Source of the DNA: Allodiplogaster sudhausi
Taxonomy: Eukaryota; Nematoda; Chromadorea; Rhabditida; Diplogasteridae
Assembly (NCBI GenBank): GCA_945643635.1
Contig: CALZFC010000248.1
Span: 4,517,501-4,581,500, forward strand
Direction of reading: 5' to 3'
DNA length: 64,000 bases
Of the stretch, positions 22,684 to 35,600 are shown piece after piece (the stretch's first letter is position 1; each line of letters begins with the position of its first letter). Made by a program: the position numbers and the translations under genes. The notes under the pieces are model-generated. The model ran no database searches. It was not told where the DNA came from and saw only the letters and a list, made by a program, of their open reading frames with translations.

Positions 22684-23719
22684 GCTGCTGCAGTGAAGAG
22701 ATATCGCAAAAAAGTCTGAATCAAAATATAGTAAATAAACAATTATTTTAATTTACGTCTCTAACATTATCGCACGTTGGTAGAGGAAAGGTAATTTACA
22801 TTTTATTTTCCATCCTTATCTTCAATCGAGCGTTACCGAATCATATTTATATATGCGCCCAGCATGAGAAATGAATGGGAAAAAACAGAAAATTGGAAGT
22901 AAAAAAATTAACAGGCCAATGAAGTGTCAACTCGAAAGAATCGTGATGGAGGTGGGCTTAAATAGTTTTGACATTGTTGAAACCGGGCGCCACATCCATG
23001 CAACGACGAGTTATTTTCTGCGGCCGCATTATGAATTGCTGACAAGAGAATAGAGAGAGCGAGAGAAGAGAGTTAGAGAGAGAGAGAGAGATACAGGAAG
23101 AGAACATGAATATAAAGAGAGAGGGCGTCTTCGAAAGAGTTCTCTTTCGCAATAAAACGCAGATATATATGTATTGCTATGAACTGTGCTCTTTCTACGA
23201 GGACATAACTTTTCTGCGGAATTGTTGACAAGAAGGAGTACAGAAAGATCGATAGAAGAGAGAGTAAGAAAGAGAGACAGTAAAAGCAAGAGAAAGTAAA
23301 GAGAGAGCCAGTGCATCGTTGAAGGAGTTCTCTTTCACAATACTACACAGCTGTTGCCGTGAACTGTGCTCTTTGTGCGGGGATAGAAAATGGTCGTGCA
23401 TATCGAAGACTCCGCATTACTAAAAATAGAAAACGCATGCATGAAGACGCAGAAGGCATGACTCCGGCAGAGGAAAAGAGCTCTTCGAGTTTATGCTGCC
23501 ATGTTTCATCTCGTGTATATGGTTGTCGCCGAAATATTGAATAAAAACCAGGAGGTTAACTTAAGCGAAATAAACGAGGAAAAGTGTTTTCTTAAAGAAA
23601 AAAAACAGTTGATGCCAAATGCAAGTGTACGTTCTAAAGATAACCTAGAAGGATGAAAGTGCGTAAAAGAAGGTACTTGAAAGGCAAAGCTAAAAACGCG
23701 TGGAGTGTTTGTGCCGCAG
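22684..23719. other. Intergenic with GA tracts and a local duplication
   Basis: No exon is recognised. A roughly 190-bp segment is duplicated in tandem (see 23035-23390). The remainder is AT-rich. Confidence 0.5.
23035..23390. repeat. Diverged tandem duplication, about 190-bp units
   Basis: Both units run: ttgctgacaagag or ttgttgacaagaag, a GA-rich stretch, then gagttctctttc(g/a)caata, and gtgaactgtgctcttt at the end. The second unit starts near 23221. Confidence 0.75.
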
Positions 23720-23890
23720 ACATCCCCTCCCACGGCAGCGTCTCTTGTTACAATAGACCTTTTCAAAGCCGGAGGCAAATATGCTGCCTGTGGAAGCGTC
23801 TCTCTGGTAATCGAAAGAAGAGAGGAAAAGGAGAGCGGACAATTTTTTCTGATATGCATGCATACCTTAACAAGCGCATCAAAGAGTTAT

Positions 23891-23944
<54 letters not shown>

Positions 23945-25085
23945 ATACATATATACATATATGTTTCATCCTTTACCTTCATAAAAAATGATTAAGAATT
24001 ATGACAATAATCCAGTCCGATGGCGGCAGTGGCCGCTCTAACATCCCGTACATCTTCACTCGCTGCGATGACCGTCGCGGCATCTACATGGAGCGACGGC
24101 AACCGTGGGCCACGATGCTCAACGAGTCCATTCTTGTCGTCGAATGCGCATCACGTGGTTTTTGCTTCTTCTTCACAATTAAGAAGCATGTACTTCGGTT
24201 GCGTTTACACATTAATGTACATAGCAAATTTGAAAGATGAATATACATACATATATACACTGTATAAATATATTCCATATTGGTTTGTAATTCGGTAATC
24301 ATGAATCCTTTTTAGAATATCGCTTTTTTCGCCTCTCTCTTTTGTAGTAATTGCTGTGAAATTTAAATGTCACTCATTCAATAAATCTATATTTAAAGAG
24401 AGCTTTGAAAATAAGTTGATAATTATATTTGAAAACATTTCTGAAAAAACATCCTTTCTTGCATGTCTCGCAGAATTCTTTGTCATTGTCATTATCAGTT
24501 GAAAGTGTCCCTGATTCGGCTCGCGTTCATCCTGGAGTGCTCGGAGCCGTTCAGAATGGCTCCGTTGACGGATCGCTCGTAGACCAGGTGAGCACAGCAA
24601 ATAGTAAGGTCGCTTGTTGTTAGTGCTAAAGTTCGCGCTAACAATAACAAAATAAGGCCAGGATTACCGTCTAATTGTAAGTCATTTAAACTTACTTTAT
24701 ATCTACACATATTTTCAAATCCGCCAAAGTTCAGAGCTATCGCACAGATCGACTACGTGACTTCTACTATACAACTGTGCCGCTTGTTCACAGCTTGGTT
24801 CGTTGAATTTATAGTGTTTTTATCCTTTAAATAATTGTCTAAAATACAACAAACAAACAAAAAAAGACTTCCTAAACTTCCTAAATAAGAAATAAACTGT
24901 TATAAGAAAGAAAAGGAGAGAAAAAAAGATAAATTTTACAGGAAGCCTTCTACGAGCGTGTTCAATCGTCTGAAAGCCGCCCCCTCATTGCATACATTGT
25001 ATTTATTCCAGCATTTGCTATTCTTCTAATTCTTGTCGGCTTCCTAAGCAGTTGGCTCTTCCTTTCTTCTTATTCTTCCTTATGA
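23720..25085 (+). CDS. Unrecognised four-exon gene ending in a membrane segment
   Basis: Exons 23720-23806, 24016-24157, 24499-24587 and 24942-25085 join with phases 0, 1, 0 and no stops. The predicted piece contains SDGGSGRSNIPYIFTRC, then MERRQPWATMLNESILVVEC, then HPGVLGAVQNGSVDGSLVDQ, then a hydrophobic segment IAYIVFIPAFAILLILVGFL just before the C-terminus. A type I or tail-anchored membrane protein is inferred from the single hydrophobic stretch. I do not recognise the family. The 5' end is incomplete: exon 23720 begins after a CAG acceptor and no start exon was found. A (TA)n run lies in the first intron at about 23891-23932. Confidence 0.5.
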
Positions 25086-25198
25086 GACTCATTTTGAAAG
25101 ATATTATTATTGATTGAAAATTGATATAATTTATTGAATATTGATACTGTTGATTGAATATTGATATAATTGATTGAATATAATTTTTTGTTCTCTGC

Positions 25199-25320
25199 AC
25201 TCAACGCCCGTCTTCAACTGCACACTGGCTTCTACGCCTTCGCTTCCGTTGCGATGGTCTCCGCCCATTCGGCCGCGTTCACGGGCAACACCATACTCAC
25301 AAAGGATGCTCCACCAACGT
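25199..25320 (+). other. Orphan exon-like open stretch
   Basis: Codons here are C/G-ending like nearby real exons and encode LNARLQLHTGFYAFASVAMV, then SAHSAAFTGNTILTKDAPPT, followed by a GT. The upstream side lacks an AG acceptor (ctctgcac where ctctgcag would fit). It may be a decayed exon of the gene at 23720-25085 or of another gene. The function is unknown. Confidence 0.3.
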
Positions 25321-26608
25321 ATTCATCCAGAAAGCTGACTCACAATTCCGCCAAAAGTTTAACTAGAACTTTTTATTTCGTGTTTTTTTAGCCGTAATTC
25401 TGTTTCCCACTGGCTTGTCTGCTCTAATATCTTATCTACTCCTCCAAGTTCTTACCATCATGGCTGTATCATTCTATCACTGACCTACCAAATGTTACGT
25501 GAAACTCAGAAAATGTAATTTTCTATTTTTCGATAAAAAGTTATTGGATGATTGCTGCTGATTGGGAGACCATATTTTATGGGCATATTTTCGCCGAAAG
25601 CGATAATCTTCCTAACATGTACTATTTCATTTTCGGGAGAGCGGAATTTTTTAAAGGAAGTCTCCGGCGAATGATGGGGCAAGCAATTCAAAAAAGGGAT
25701 TTGAACCATGAAGTGTCCCGCACTGAAGGGCCTCAAGAGCGCTAAGAACTACAGTAGCTAATTCTCTAGTCGAGTTATTTAAAATAACTATAATTCTGAA
25801 ATGATAAGATAAAATTCATTCCAACTATCTCTATCAAAGTTTTACGATGAGGCGATTATTATACATATCAATATTTGTCATCCACAACTTGTCCCTGCAA
25901 TTGATCAATTGACTTTTCAAATCCAAATGAGCCTTTTTTAAATTCAAATGTTTATAAACTTGCTTAGATTGGTCATAATTCTTCTTTTCGCTACGAACAA
26001 ATGAATCATGTAAGAACTTCTCAAAGGGCGTCTTCCCCCGCTCATTCTAATGCGGACAAGTTGCGGAGAGAAAGAAAGTAAAACAGGATATAGAGAAAAT
26101 AATGAAATTTTTGAGAGTGACAAAGGTACAACAACAGAAAGTATCCATCAACAATTGAGGCTCCCAGCAACAAGACTGAAAAGAGTCTCTCATTGTCAGG
26201 CCTAAAATGCCTCTGACTGACTTTAAGGGGTCAGAAATCATGCACAATTTGTTCTCGTGTCTCGAAACATCCTCCTCTCTTTCTCTCGCACCCTCTCCGT
26301 TTGCTTTCCACTCTTTCAGGAAATAGAATGACAAAGCGAGAAAAAACAGAGACTCTATACCGGGAGACGGTAGCAACGGAGCCGAAAGAATGCCTGCCCT
26401 TTCCCTAAAAAGGCACATAAAAGGCACCACGTACTCGTTCAAATCATTCAAAACTCAAACCTCACTGACTACATGCTTTTGCGTTTGGCGTACATAGCAG
26501 GCCCTTTTAAGTAAAATATTTTTTAAGGAATATACATCAATAAAGCCACCACATCGTTACTTTGAAGCCCAAACTGAGCAGGGTTCTGGCCAGAATCCAA
26601 GGAGCATC
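25321..26608. other. Intergenic, nothing recognised
   Basis: AT-rich sequence between the unknown membrane-protein gene and the DEG/ENaC gene. It could hold upstream exons of the channel N-terminus, but none is convincing. Confidence 0.4.
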
Positions 26609-29600
26609 ATGCCAACCTCGCTGCGCACGATCCTCGTCGACTTTGCGACGTGGTCGAGCATCGCGTGATTCCGCAATCTCGCGTGCGCCTTCAATGGCGC
26701 GCAACGCTTCTTCTGGCTCGTCGTCACGCTGCTTCTGTACTACTTCGTTTATGCTTCATTACTTTATGATTTCACTCATTAATTCGGTGTTTCAAATACA
26801 TATTTTTAATATTTCCTAATGTGTTTGTTGTTCAAAACTTCTGGTTAAAAAACAAGCCATAGCATAAGAATTGTCTTTAGGTACTGCTTCAAGACTTATT
26901 ACTCTAAAGTATAATTTTAATTCTAATGGTACCTTCGAACGACAAAAGTTAAATTATATTTATGAAGAATATGTAAGAAAGTAGCTCGCAACCATTCATA
27001 CAAATAAGAATTTCTGAGAGATTCCTTGTCCTCCCCTAGGACGGCCTTCTTCATCTACCAACTCGCATGGATTATTCAAACGTATTTGTCATGGCCAAAG
27101 GACACGGCCACCTCGATGACGTTCAGTCAACAAGTCAGTCGACTTCACTCTTTCTCTCCCTCTTTCTCTCACTATCTCTCTTCTCTCTCTTCTCTCTATC
27201 TCTCACTGCCTCTCTCGATCTATTTTTCTCTACTTTCTGCGTACGCTTACATATTTACTCATCTTCTCTAATGCGAATTTCACTTTCCCATTAAGTCAAC
27301 GTTCATTATCGATACCTCTCTGCATATCTCTGCTCCTTTGTAAGTCTTGCAACCGTTCCCTCTCAGACCTTCCCGGCCGTGACCTTCTGCAACTTCAACC
27401 CATTCAAGTGGTCGGTGGTGGAGGCCGAGCCGGCCTTTGCCGAGATTGCTCTTCTCATGCGCCAGATGGATGCCATCAATGAGAAGACGCCAAATGCCAG
27501 CGACTCTTTCTACATTGCACGTCATGCCTTCAGTTAACACTAAGAATAAGGGATATCACCTTATAAGGAATCACAATGCAGTAGCATAGCTATCAACTAT
27601 GAACGTTTGAAAGTAATAGTGATACTCTTACCATTAGGCAGAATTTGTTTTTATTGCATCTTAAAGAACGAAACTGTCTATAGGAAATAAAGATATATGT
27701 ATATTATTATATCCAAAGCTTGGCATCATTGCCCTGAAGTCTGCCACAACGAATAAATGATCTTAGGTTCACAGTTCTTCAAGTAATACATTTCTTATAT
27801 ATTTTTTTAAATTGTTCATTGTAAGTCTTAAGATCCTTCACATCTTGTCCTAATCATGCAGGTGTGGTCGCATCAAATAACTTTGGTGTAATAAATTACT
27901 ATAATATTTCTATCTCTATTCTCCAGTCTGATGTCGAGACGCCGTACGAGATGGATGAGCGCGCGCGTGACATGCTCGCGCTGCTCGCGGCCAAGATGGA
28001 CGCGGCTGAGAGGTCGCGCGCCATGTACAGCTACGATGACCTCGTCACCGAGTGCACCTTTGCAGCGCAGCCATGCCAGCTGTGAGGAGGGAGAGAGAGA
28101 GAGAGATGGAGGGAGAGAGGAGAGAGAGAGAGAGAGTGAGAAAGAGGGAGAGAGAGGGAGAGAGAGAGGTCGCGCGCCATGTACAGCTACGATGACCTCG
28201 TCACCGAGTGCACATTTGCTGCGCAGCAATGCCAGCTGTCAGGGAGTTTGAGAAAGAGAGCACCGCGTTTTGTCCCCAATAGTTTGGGGAGCATCTGATT
28301 TTTCTCGCCAATCTACGGGCAGATTCTGTGGATTTTTACTAATCTACGGACACGGCGCACAATTCATATACATATGACCGATGAAGGCTTCATGGAACGC
28401 TATAAAAGAGGGAGGGAGAGATTGAGAGAGAGGGAGAAAGGAAGTGCTGAGGCTAATAAAGAGAAAGAGAGCGAAAAGATGTTCAGCTCGTCCTTCAATG
28501 CCTTCACGCATCCCGACTGCGGGACGTGCCTCCAGTTCGTCACGAACAAGACGGTCGTGCGAGTCGGAATCACCTACGGTCTCCGCATGCTCCTCACAAT
28601 CAAGGTCACCTTTTTATAGTCAGATACATTATTCATTGTACTTGTTAATATAAACATGCATAACTTTGTTTCGCAATACCCTGCCAAAGAAGAACTGCTG
28701 TAAGGAACTTGGACTCACTATCAGCTTTTTTTGAATATATATTATTCTCACCATCAAGCGCTGTAAACTTGACAATTCGTTGTTGGAAAGTTGTGCTTAC
28801 CATTCATTAGTCGTCGGATGCACACTTTCCGTGTCTTTTTAACTGAACATTGAATATGTTACACTTTTGTAACAAAATGGCATGACAGCTTGCTATTGGC
28901 TCCATGGTGATGCACCGGGATTCTGCTTGTGGCTTACTCTCCACTCCCTTAAACTCCGTGTGCATATTTTTGGAGCTTTTCTGCCCACCTTTTTCTATCT
29001 TCTACACGCGCTGAGTACATGCGCTCTCGCGTGCTCGCTCAAAGAATGTACAGTACTTGCTTAGCACCTAGAGAAGTTTACAAGTTTACAAGTTTATTCC
29101 ACAACAGGTCAGAGACCTTGAGAAGGTCGAGAGATAATGAAAAGAAGAGAGAAAAAAGAAGGAACGAAATTTTCTTCGGATACACATTCACTGTGTAACT
29201 GTCCTTTAACCACGAACAATGAATGCACGAATTGAATGTTAGTGAAGGCGAGAATGAAAAAAGAAGAGATAAACACATCTTCCTCTATGTCATAGAAATC
29301 ATAAATGCGTATATTGTGCTAACATTGGTATTTATGAGTACACAACTGTCGAATAATTTGAACAATAGCTTTGGAAGAAACTCTCGCTTGACTAAACAAT
29401 GACATCGACATTTATGCATTAGAATCTGACAATCCCTTTGCAGCAGCAACAGTCAACAAATCAAGACTACGACTTCTTGTCAACAACGGACAAGGCCGGC
29501 TTCCGTCTCGTCGTCCACGATCCATCCTACTTACCGGCCTTCGATGTCCACCCGATCGACGTCGGCGTCGGCTCACAGGCATCCGTCGCGGTTTCAAAGG

Positions 29601-32600
29601 CAGGAAGTGTTCACTTAATAATGAAAACAAGTCGATGTTGTTATAACGTTTTTGGAAGAAAAAACTCTCATGACACGGCAGCGAAGATAAAAGCTTTTTT
29701 TCAGAGCATCATTTATCGTGCAGAGCCGCCTTATGGCAACTGAGAGTCGAAGAGACGAACTATTATACTGTTGGTTACTGTACCATTTTTCCTCTTCTTC
29801 AAAGGTTTCCTAGTAAAACAAACTCTGCACCAGGAAGAATTCGGACAAACAGAAAAATGCAAAATGAAATCATGTTTGAGAAACGCTATGAAATCATCCA
29901 TAATCGTCCTCATCCTAATCTAGGCCTACAACTACACGATCGAAACATGCTTCAACAGTTGCATACAGCGCAACATTATCCAACGGTACCTCGCCTTACT
30001 TATTTCTTTCGACGAATGAGTAATGAGAACCAAAAAAATCTTACTAAGATGTTATTTAAATTCTTTATTCCATTCAGCAATTAGTAAATGCCTTGCTTTC
30101 AGGTCCTAAGCCTAAGCGCCGACCCTCGCTACCTGCAAGACGCCGCAAACTATACAGCAACGTGTTCAACACCTCAAGATAGTGCGTTGCTCGCAATTAC
30201 AAATAATAATTAATAAATTAACATTTTAATAAAGTGTAACAAAATTAATCATAATAAATAAAGATTCACTAAAACATTTTTCTCTCTTTTTATATTGCAC
30301 AAAATTCCAGTGGTGTGCCTCCAAACGCTGAAAGGCGACCAGACTGCGGAGGAAGAGAATCTGAACGCCCTGACCGACTGCGACTGCAGACCGGCTTGCG
30401 AGCAGGTCGACTACTCCATGACAGTCACGCTCGCCAGGTGTCACTTTCATATTTTATGTACTATGTCTTAAGAGAGCCTGTCTGAGATATTCAACCATGG
30501 CCATAGCAGAAGGTGCAGGGAACAAAAATATTTTTTGGTTTTAATTTCCTTTGCAAGGCTTATGTAGCATCATGAGAGCTTCCAAAAAAAATTTTTTTCA
30601 AAAAAATATTTTGAATGTATAACTACAGTATGCCTCGATTTATCGAAAATATTCGATTGATTATAAAATTCGTAAAAGGTAACCAAACTAAATTTTGAAA
30701 GTATCGCTAGATTCGTCATCTAAAGGTGCATAAAATTGCCTAAACAAGTTTTTCATAAAAGTTTCATTATAAGGTCGAAATGAGCACTTATATTATGGGA
30801 ATGCGCCATTAGAGTGACAAGCAGTAGAAACTGCGCGATGAGACCATATTCATTTGATAGAGCGTCATTTGTTACCTCTAGAAAACTGCCTCTCATGTGG
30901 ATCCTCCTACGGGAACTTTACAATGTACGGGGGTGAACACCGCGTGGAGTAATAACCCGCAGAACAAAAAATGACTATAAAATGCGTTTTTCTCGCTCTT
31001 TTCAGAAATCAAAGATACCATTGTGTTTATAATTTTGAAATGCATAAAAATGTCATACAAAATTTGTACATACGATTACATTCTCAATCATTTTTTCGGC
31101 AAAGACGAATTTCTGCCTGTGTCGCAGACATAGAAGCGCCTTTAATTGCACATAGACATCAGAACTACTCCACAATTTCTACTTCATTTGAAAGGGCAGT
31201 GTTTTTCACGTCGGATAAAATACTCATTGTTTGTACTTTCTTTCCCGAGAGCTCGGCGTGTTTAGTTGACCCCACGGAGCTCAGTGCAGTTAGTTCAAAA
31301 AATCTCATTTAACCTCGCTAACATGCGTCAAACTGAATATTATGCAAAATTATTGTCATATTCGTGTTCGTGGTATTAATAAACCCCCCTGGAGTCAATT
31401 TGGAGAAAAAAAAATTCTCAAAAAAAAAATTCGAATATTTTCAGACAAATTTCGTAAAAAAGTAGAAATTTTTAGGAAAATTTTTTTTCTAAAAAATTGA
31501 CTTCAGAGGGGTTTATTAATACCACGAACACGAATATGACAATTATTTTGCATAATATTCAGTTTGACGCATGTTAGCGAGGTTAAATGAGATTTTTTGA
31601 ACTAACTGCACTGATCTCCGTGGAGTCAACTAAACACCACGAGCTCTCGGGAGAGAAAGTACAAACAATGAGTATTTTATCCGACGTGAAAAACACTGCC
31701 CTTTCACATGAAGTAGAAATTGTGGCGTAGTTCTGATGTCTATGTGCAATTAAAGGTTCTTCTATGTCTGCGACACAGGCAGAAATTCGGTTTTTGCCGA
31801 AAAAGTGATTGAGAATGTAATCGTATGAACAAATTATGTATGACATTTTTATGCTTTTCTAAATTATAAACACAATGGTATCTTTGGTTTCTGAAAAGAG
31901 CGAGAAAAACGCATTTTATAGCCATTTTTTGTTCTGCGGGTTATTACTCCACGCGGTGTTCACCCCCGTACATTGTAAAGTTCCCGTAGGAGGATCCACA
32001 TGAGAGGCAGTTTTCTAGGGATAGCAAATGACGCTCTATCAAATGGATATGGTCTCATCGCGCAGTTTCTACGTCTTGGCACTCTAATGGCGCATTCCCA
32101 GAATATAAGTGCTCATTTCGTCCTTATAATGAAACTTTTATGAAATCCTTTCTATGTTTTTTTGTGCGCCTTTAGATAACGAATAAAACGATACTTTCAA
32201 AATTTAGTTTTGTTAAGTTTTACTAACTCTACGGTCAATCGAATATTTTCGATAAATCGAGGCATACTGTAGTTATACCTTCAAAATATTTTTTGAAAAA
32301 AAGTTTTTTTCGAAGCTCTCATGATGCTACATAAGCCTTGCAAAGGAAATTAAAATCAAAAAATATTTTTGTTCCCTGCACCCTCATGATCGAGTATCTC
32401 AGACAGGCTCTCTTAATATACTTCTGAGATTATCACTAGCAATGAATATTAATAAAATGCTAATTAATAGTCATTTTCACGTCCTTTTAGATACCCGGCT
32501 CAGAAATACAATGTCGGCACGGGCACTACAGAGCAGCAGCAACATCTGAAGGTGGCTTATATGAACGAAATGATGACGTCACTTAATTTATCATTTAATC

Positions 32601-35600
32601 TGACAATGACATAAAAAACCGAATATTTACAGGAGATTATCCACGCTTCTTCAAAGTACAGGACCATCACCACGAGTAAGGCCAAACCAAGCACAACGAC
32701 CGCCAGTACAACTACTCCCACTATCCAACTCCCTACAAGCCCAGTGCCGTTTCCCTCTGTGCCGATTCCCCCAGTGCCGTTACACACAGCGCCGATTACC
32801 GGAGTACCCATTACCACAGTACCGACTCCCGCAATACCGACTTCCAAAGTACCGATTACCACAGTTCCGGATACCACAGTGCCTTCTACCGAAGTGCCGA
32901 TTACCACAGTGCCTTCTACCGAAGTGCCGATTACCACAGTGCCTTCTACCGAAGTGCCGATTACCACAGTGCCTTCTACCGAAGTGCCGATTACCACAGT
33001 GCCTTCTACCGAAGTGCCGATTACCACAGTGCCTTCTACCGAAGTGCCGATTACCACAGTGCCTTCTACCGAAGTGCCGATTACCACAGTGCCTTCTACC
33101 GAAGTGCCGATTACCACAGTGCCTTCTACCGAAGTGCCGATTACCACAGTGCCTTCTACCGAAGTGCCGATTACCACAGTGCCTTCTACCGAAGTGCCGA
33201 TTACCACAGTGCCTTCTACCGAAGTGCCGATTACCACAGTGCCTTCTACCGAAGTGCCGATTACCACAGTGCCTTCTACCGAAGTGCCGATTACCACAGT
33301 GCCTTCTACCGAAGTGCCGATTACCACAGTGCCTTCTACCGAAGTGCCGATTACCACAGTGCCTTCTACCGAAGTGCCGATTACCACAGTGCCTTCTACC
33401 GAAGTGCCGATTACCACAGTGCCTTCTACCGAAGTGCCGATTACCACAGTGCCTTCTACCGAAGTGCCGATTACCACAGTGCCTTCTACCGAAGTGCCGA
33501 TTACCACAGTGCCTTCTACCGAAGTGCCGATTACCACAGTGCCTTCTACCGAAGTGCCGATTACCACAGTGCCTTCTACCGAAGTGCCGATTACCACAGT
33601 GCCTTCTACCGAAGTGCCGATTACCACAGTGCCTTCTACCGAAGTGCCGATTACCACAGTGCCTTCTACCGAAGTGCCGATTACCACAGTGCCTTCTACC
33701 GAAGTGCCGATTACCACAGTGCCTTCTACCGAAGTGCCGATTACCACAGTGCCTTCTACCGAAGTGCCGATTACCACAGTGCCTTCTACCGAAGTGCCGA
33801 TTACCACCGTGCCGACTACCAGAGAACCGATTACCACAGTGCCTTCTACCGAAGTGCCGATTACCACAGTGCCTTCTACCGAAGTGCCGATTACCACAGT
33901 GCCTTCTACCGAAGTGCCGATTACCACAGTGCCTTCTACCGAAGTGCCGATTACCACAGTGCCTTCTACCGAAGTGCCGATTACCACAGTGCCTTCTACC
34001 GAAGTGTCCATTACCACCGTGCCGACTACCAGAGAACCGATTACCACAGTGCCGATCACCACAGTGCCTACAACCACAGTGCCTGTAACCACCGGCTTGC
34101 CAACAACAACGACACCTGTCACGAAACCACTAACGACTGCAGCGACCACGACCACGTATAACACTGCCTAGCATATAAATGTAACATTTGCAAACCTGAG
34201 TATAGACACTCGCATGAAAGAATTGATATAAATCATGTCCAATTGTGGAAATCGAAACGAAACATTTTCATCATTCCTTATTCATTTCGTGTCATTTTGA
34301 ATAGCCACACCACACGCCAATTGTAATAGAAATGGATCGGCACAATAAAAAAGGATTGCAAGTCCTCTCCTAAACTTGCTTGTTTCAGTCCAACTACGAC
34401 GACACCGGCGCCCACGACAACTTTGGTGACTACCACAACAGAACCGACAACGACGACGTGAGAATCTCTTCTTAAACGTGACATGAACATCGAACTGTCT
34501 TACAATTAGATTAGAGGAGGAAAAGAAATATGCGAGATTAAAAATTCCCACGGACCTTCGCACTCTCATACGCGCGTGCTATTTTAACGCAGCCGGCATT
34601 GTGCAACTTACGAAATAGCACACAAGAATGAGAGTGTCTAACCAGCGAGTGAACGCGGCAAGTCGAACCTGCATAAATTATGTTTTCTGTCGTCCTTCCT
34701 TAATTGTCCAAACTAGGTTGGTCGGACAAGTAAGGAACGCTCAAGACAGCGTGGTTCTTTGCTGTGAAAGGTGTCTACACTTTCCGAGAGAAATTCAATA
34801 TTTACTAATCAACAATCGATACCTTCCGAGCGAAATTCATCTAATGTAAGCCGTGTCCATTTGCCATATTAGAACGGAGTGCACGCCGGCGCCAAAGTAC
34901 TACACGGATTTGCTTGCAACTTCGAGATGGTTTGGACTTTGTCCCGACTCCCCGGTCGGCATGAACTGTGTGTTAGTATCGCATCTATATTCTTCTGCTC
35001 TATAAGTATGCCGTTCTGTTTTACATATGCATAATTGAGCAGCATTAATTTACACATATTAAATTCGTTCAGAAATTGACGAAGTAGCATGACAATAAAT
35101 TAAAAACAAAAAAGTAGTTATGAGTGGATAGTATATTCGAGATAAACATTAGGTTACGCTCTTTTAAAGCGGCGCCCGCCTCTGCTGCAAACGCAGCTTT
35201 ACTCATGGCGACCTGGATCCGAACGAGTATTGGTCGACGTGTTGGCCGTGCTACTACACGTGCGACAACAATGATCACATTCCGGAGAATCCCGAGTTTG
35301 ACAAGTCATGCAAAGACGTACTGTAGTCGAAATACATACATTCATACATATATCTTTCCACTCTCTTTCTCTCCCTCTCCATCTCGCTTCTCTGTCTGTA
35401 ATTCTCTAACAGCCTTCTTTAATCTCCAACGTTTCTTCCTTCTATGGTATCATTCTTTCTCTACTTCTTCTTCAGTTCTACAAGTACTACTCCTTCGAAA
35501 ACTATGCGCTGACTCGTCCGTCTTGGGACTTCACAAAAGATGAAGGCAGAGTGCCTCAGAAGTTGTGCAACGAACCCTCCGTTTGCAACAATGGCGTCGG

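Noticed and set aside
23653..23991. Galaxin-like Cys repeat (SCYNRPFQSRRQICC) in the third frame
   Set aside because: That frame does not join in phase to the next exon, whereas frame one of 23720-23806 does.
934..26668. Reassigned TGA codon across the window
   Set aside because: TGA occurs at positions expecting Trp, Cys and Gly in different genes, while the intact genes use TGA as their stop (saposin, chemoreceptor), so no consistent recoding exists.
30971..31312. Protein-coding gene inside foldback A
   Set aside because: The frame is mirrored in both arms and has no recognised domain, start context or introns; kept only as an observation on the element.
32557..34164. A 535-codon minus-strand open frame antisense to the mucin-like repeat
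   Set aside because: The 30-bp unit happens to lack stops in this antisense frame; the plus strand frame is joined in phase to channel exons, so the minus frame is a shadow.
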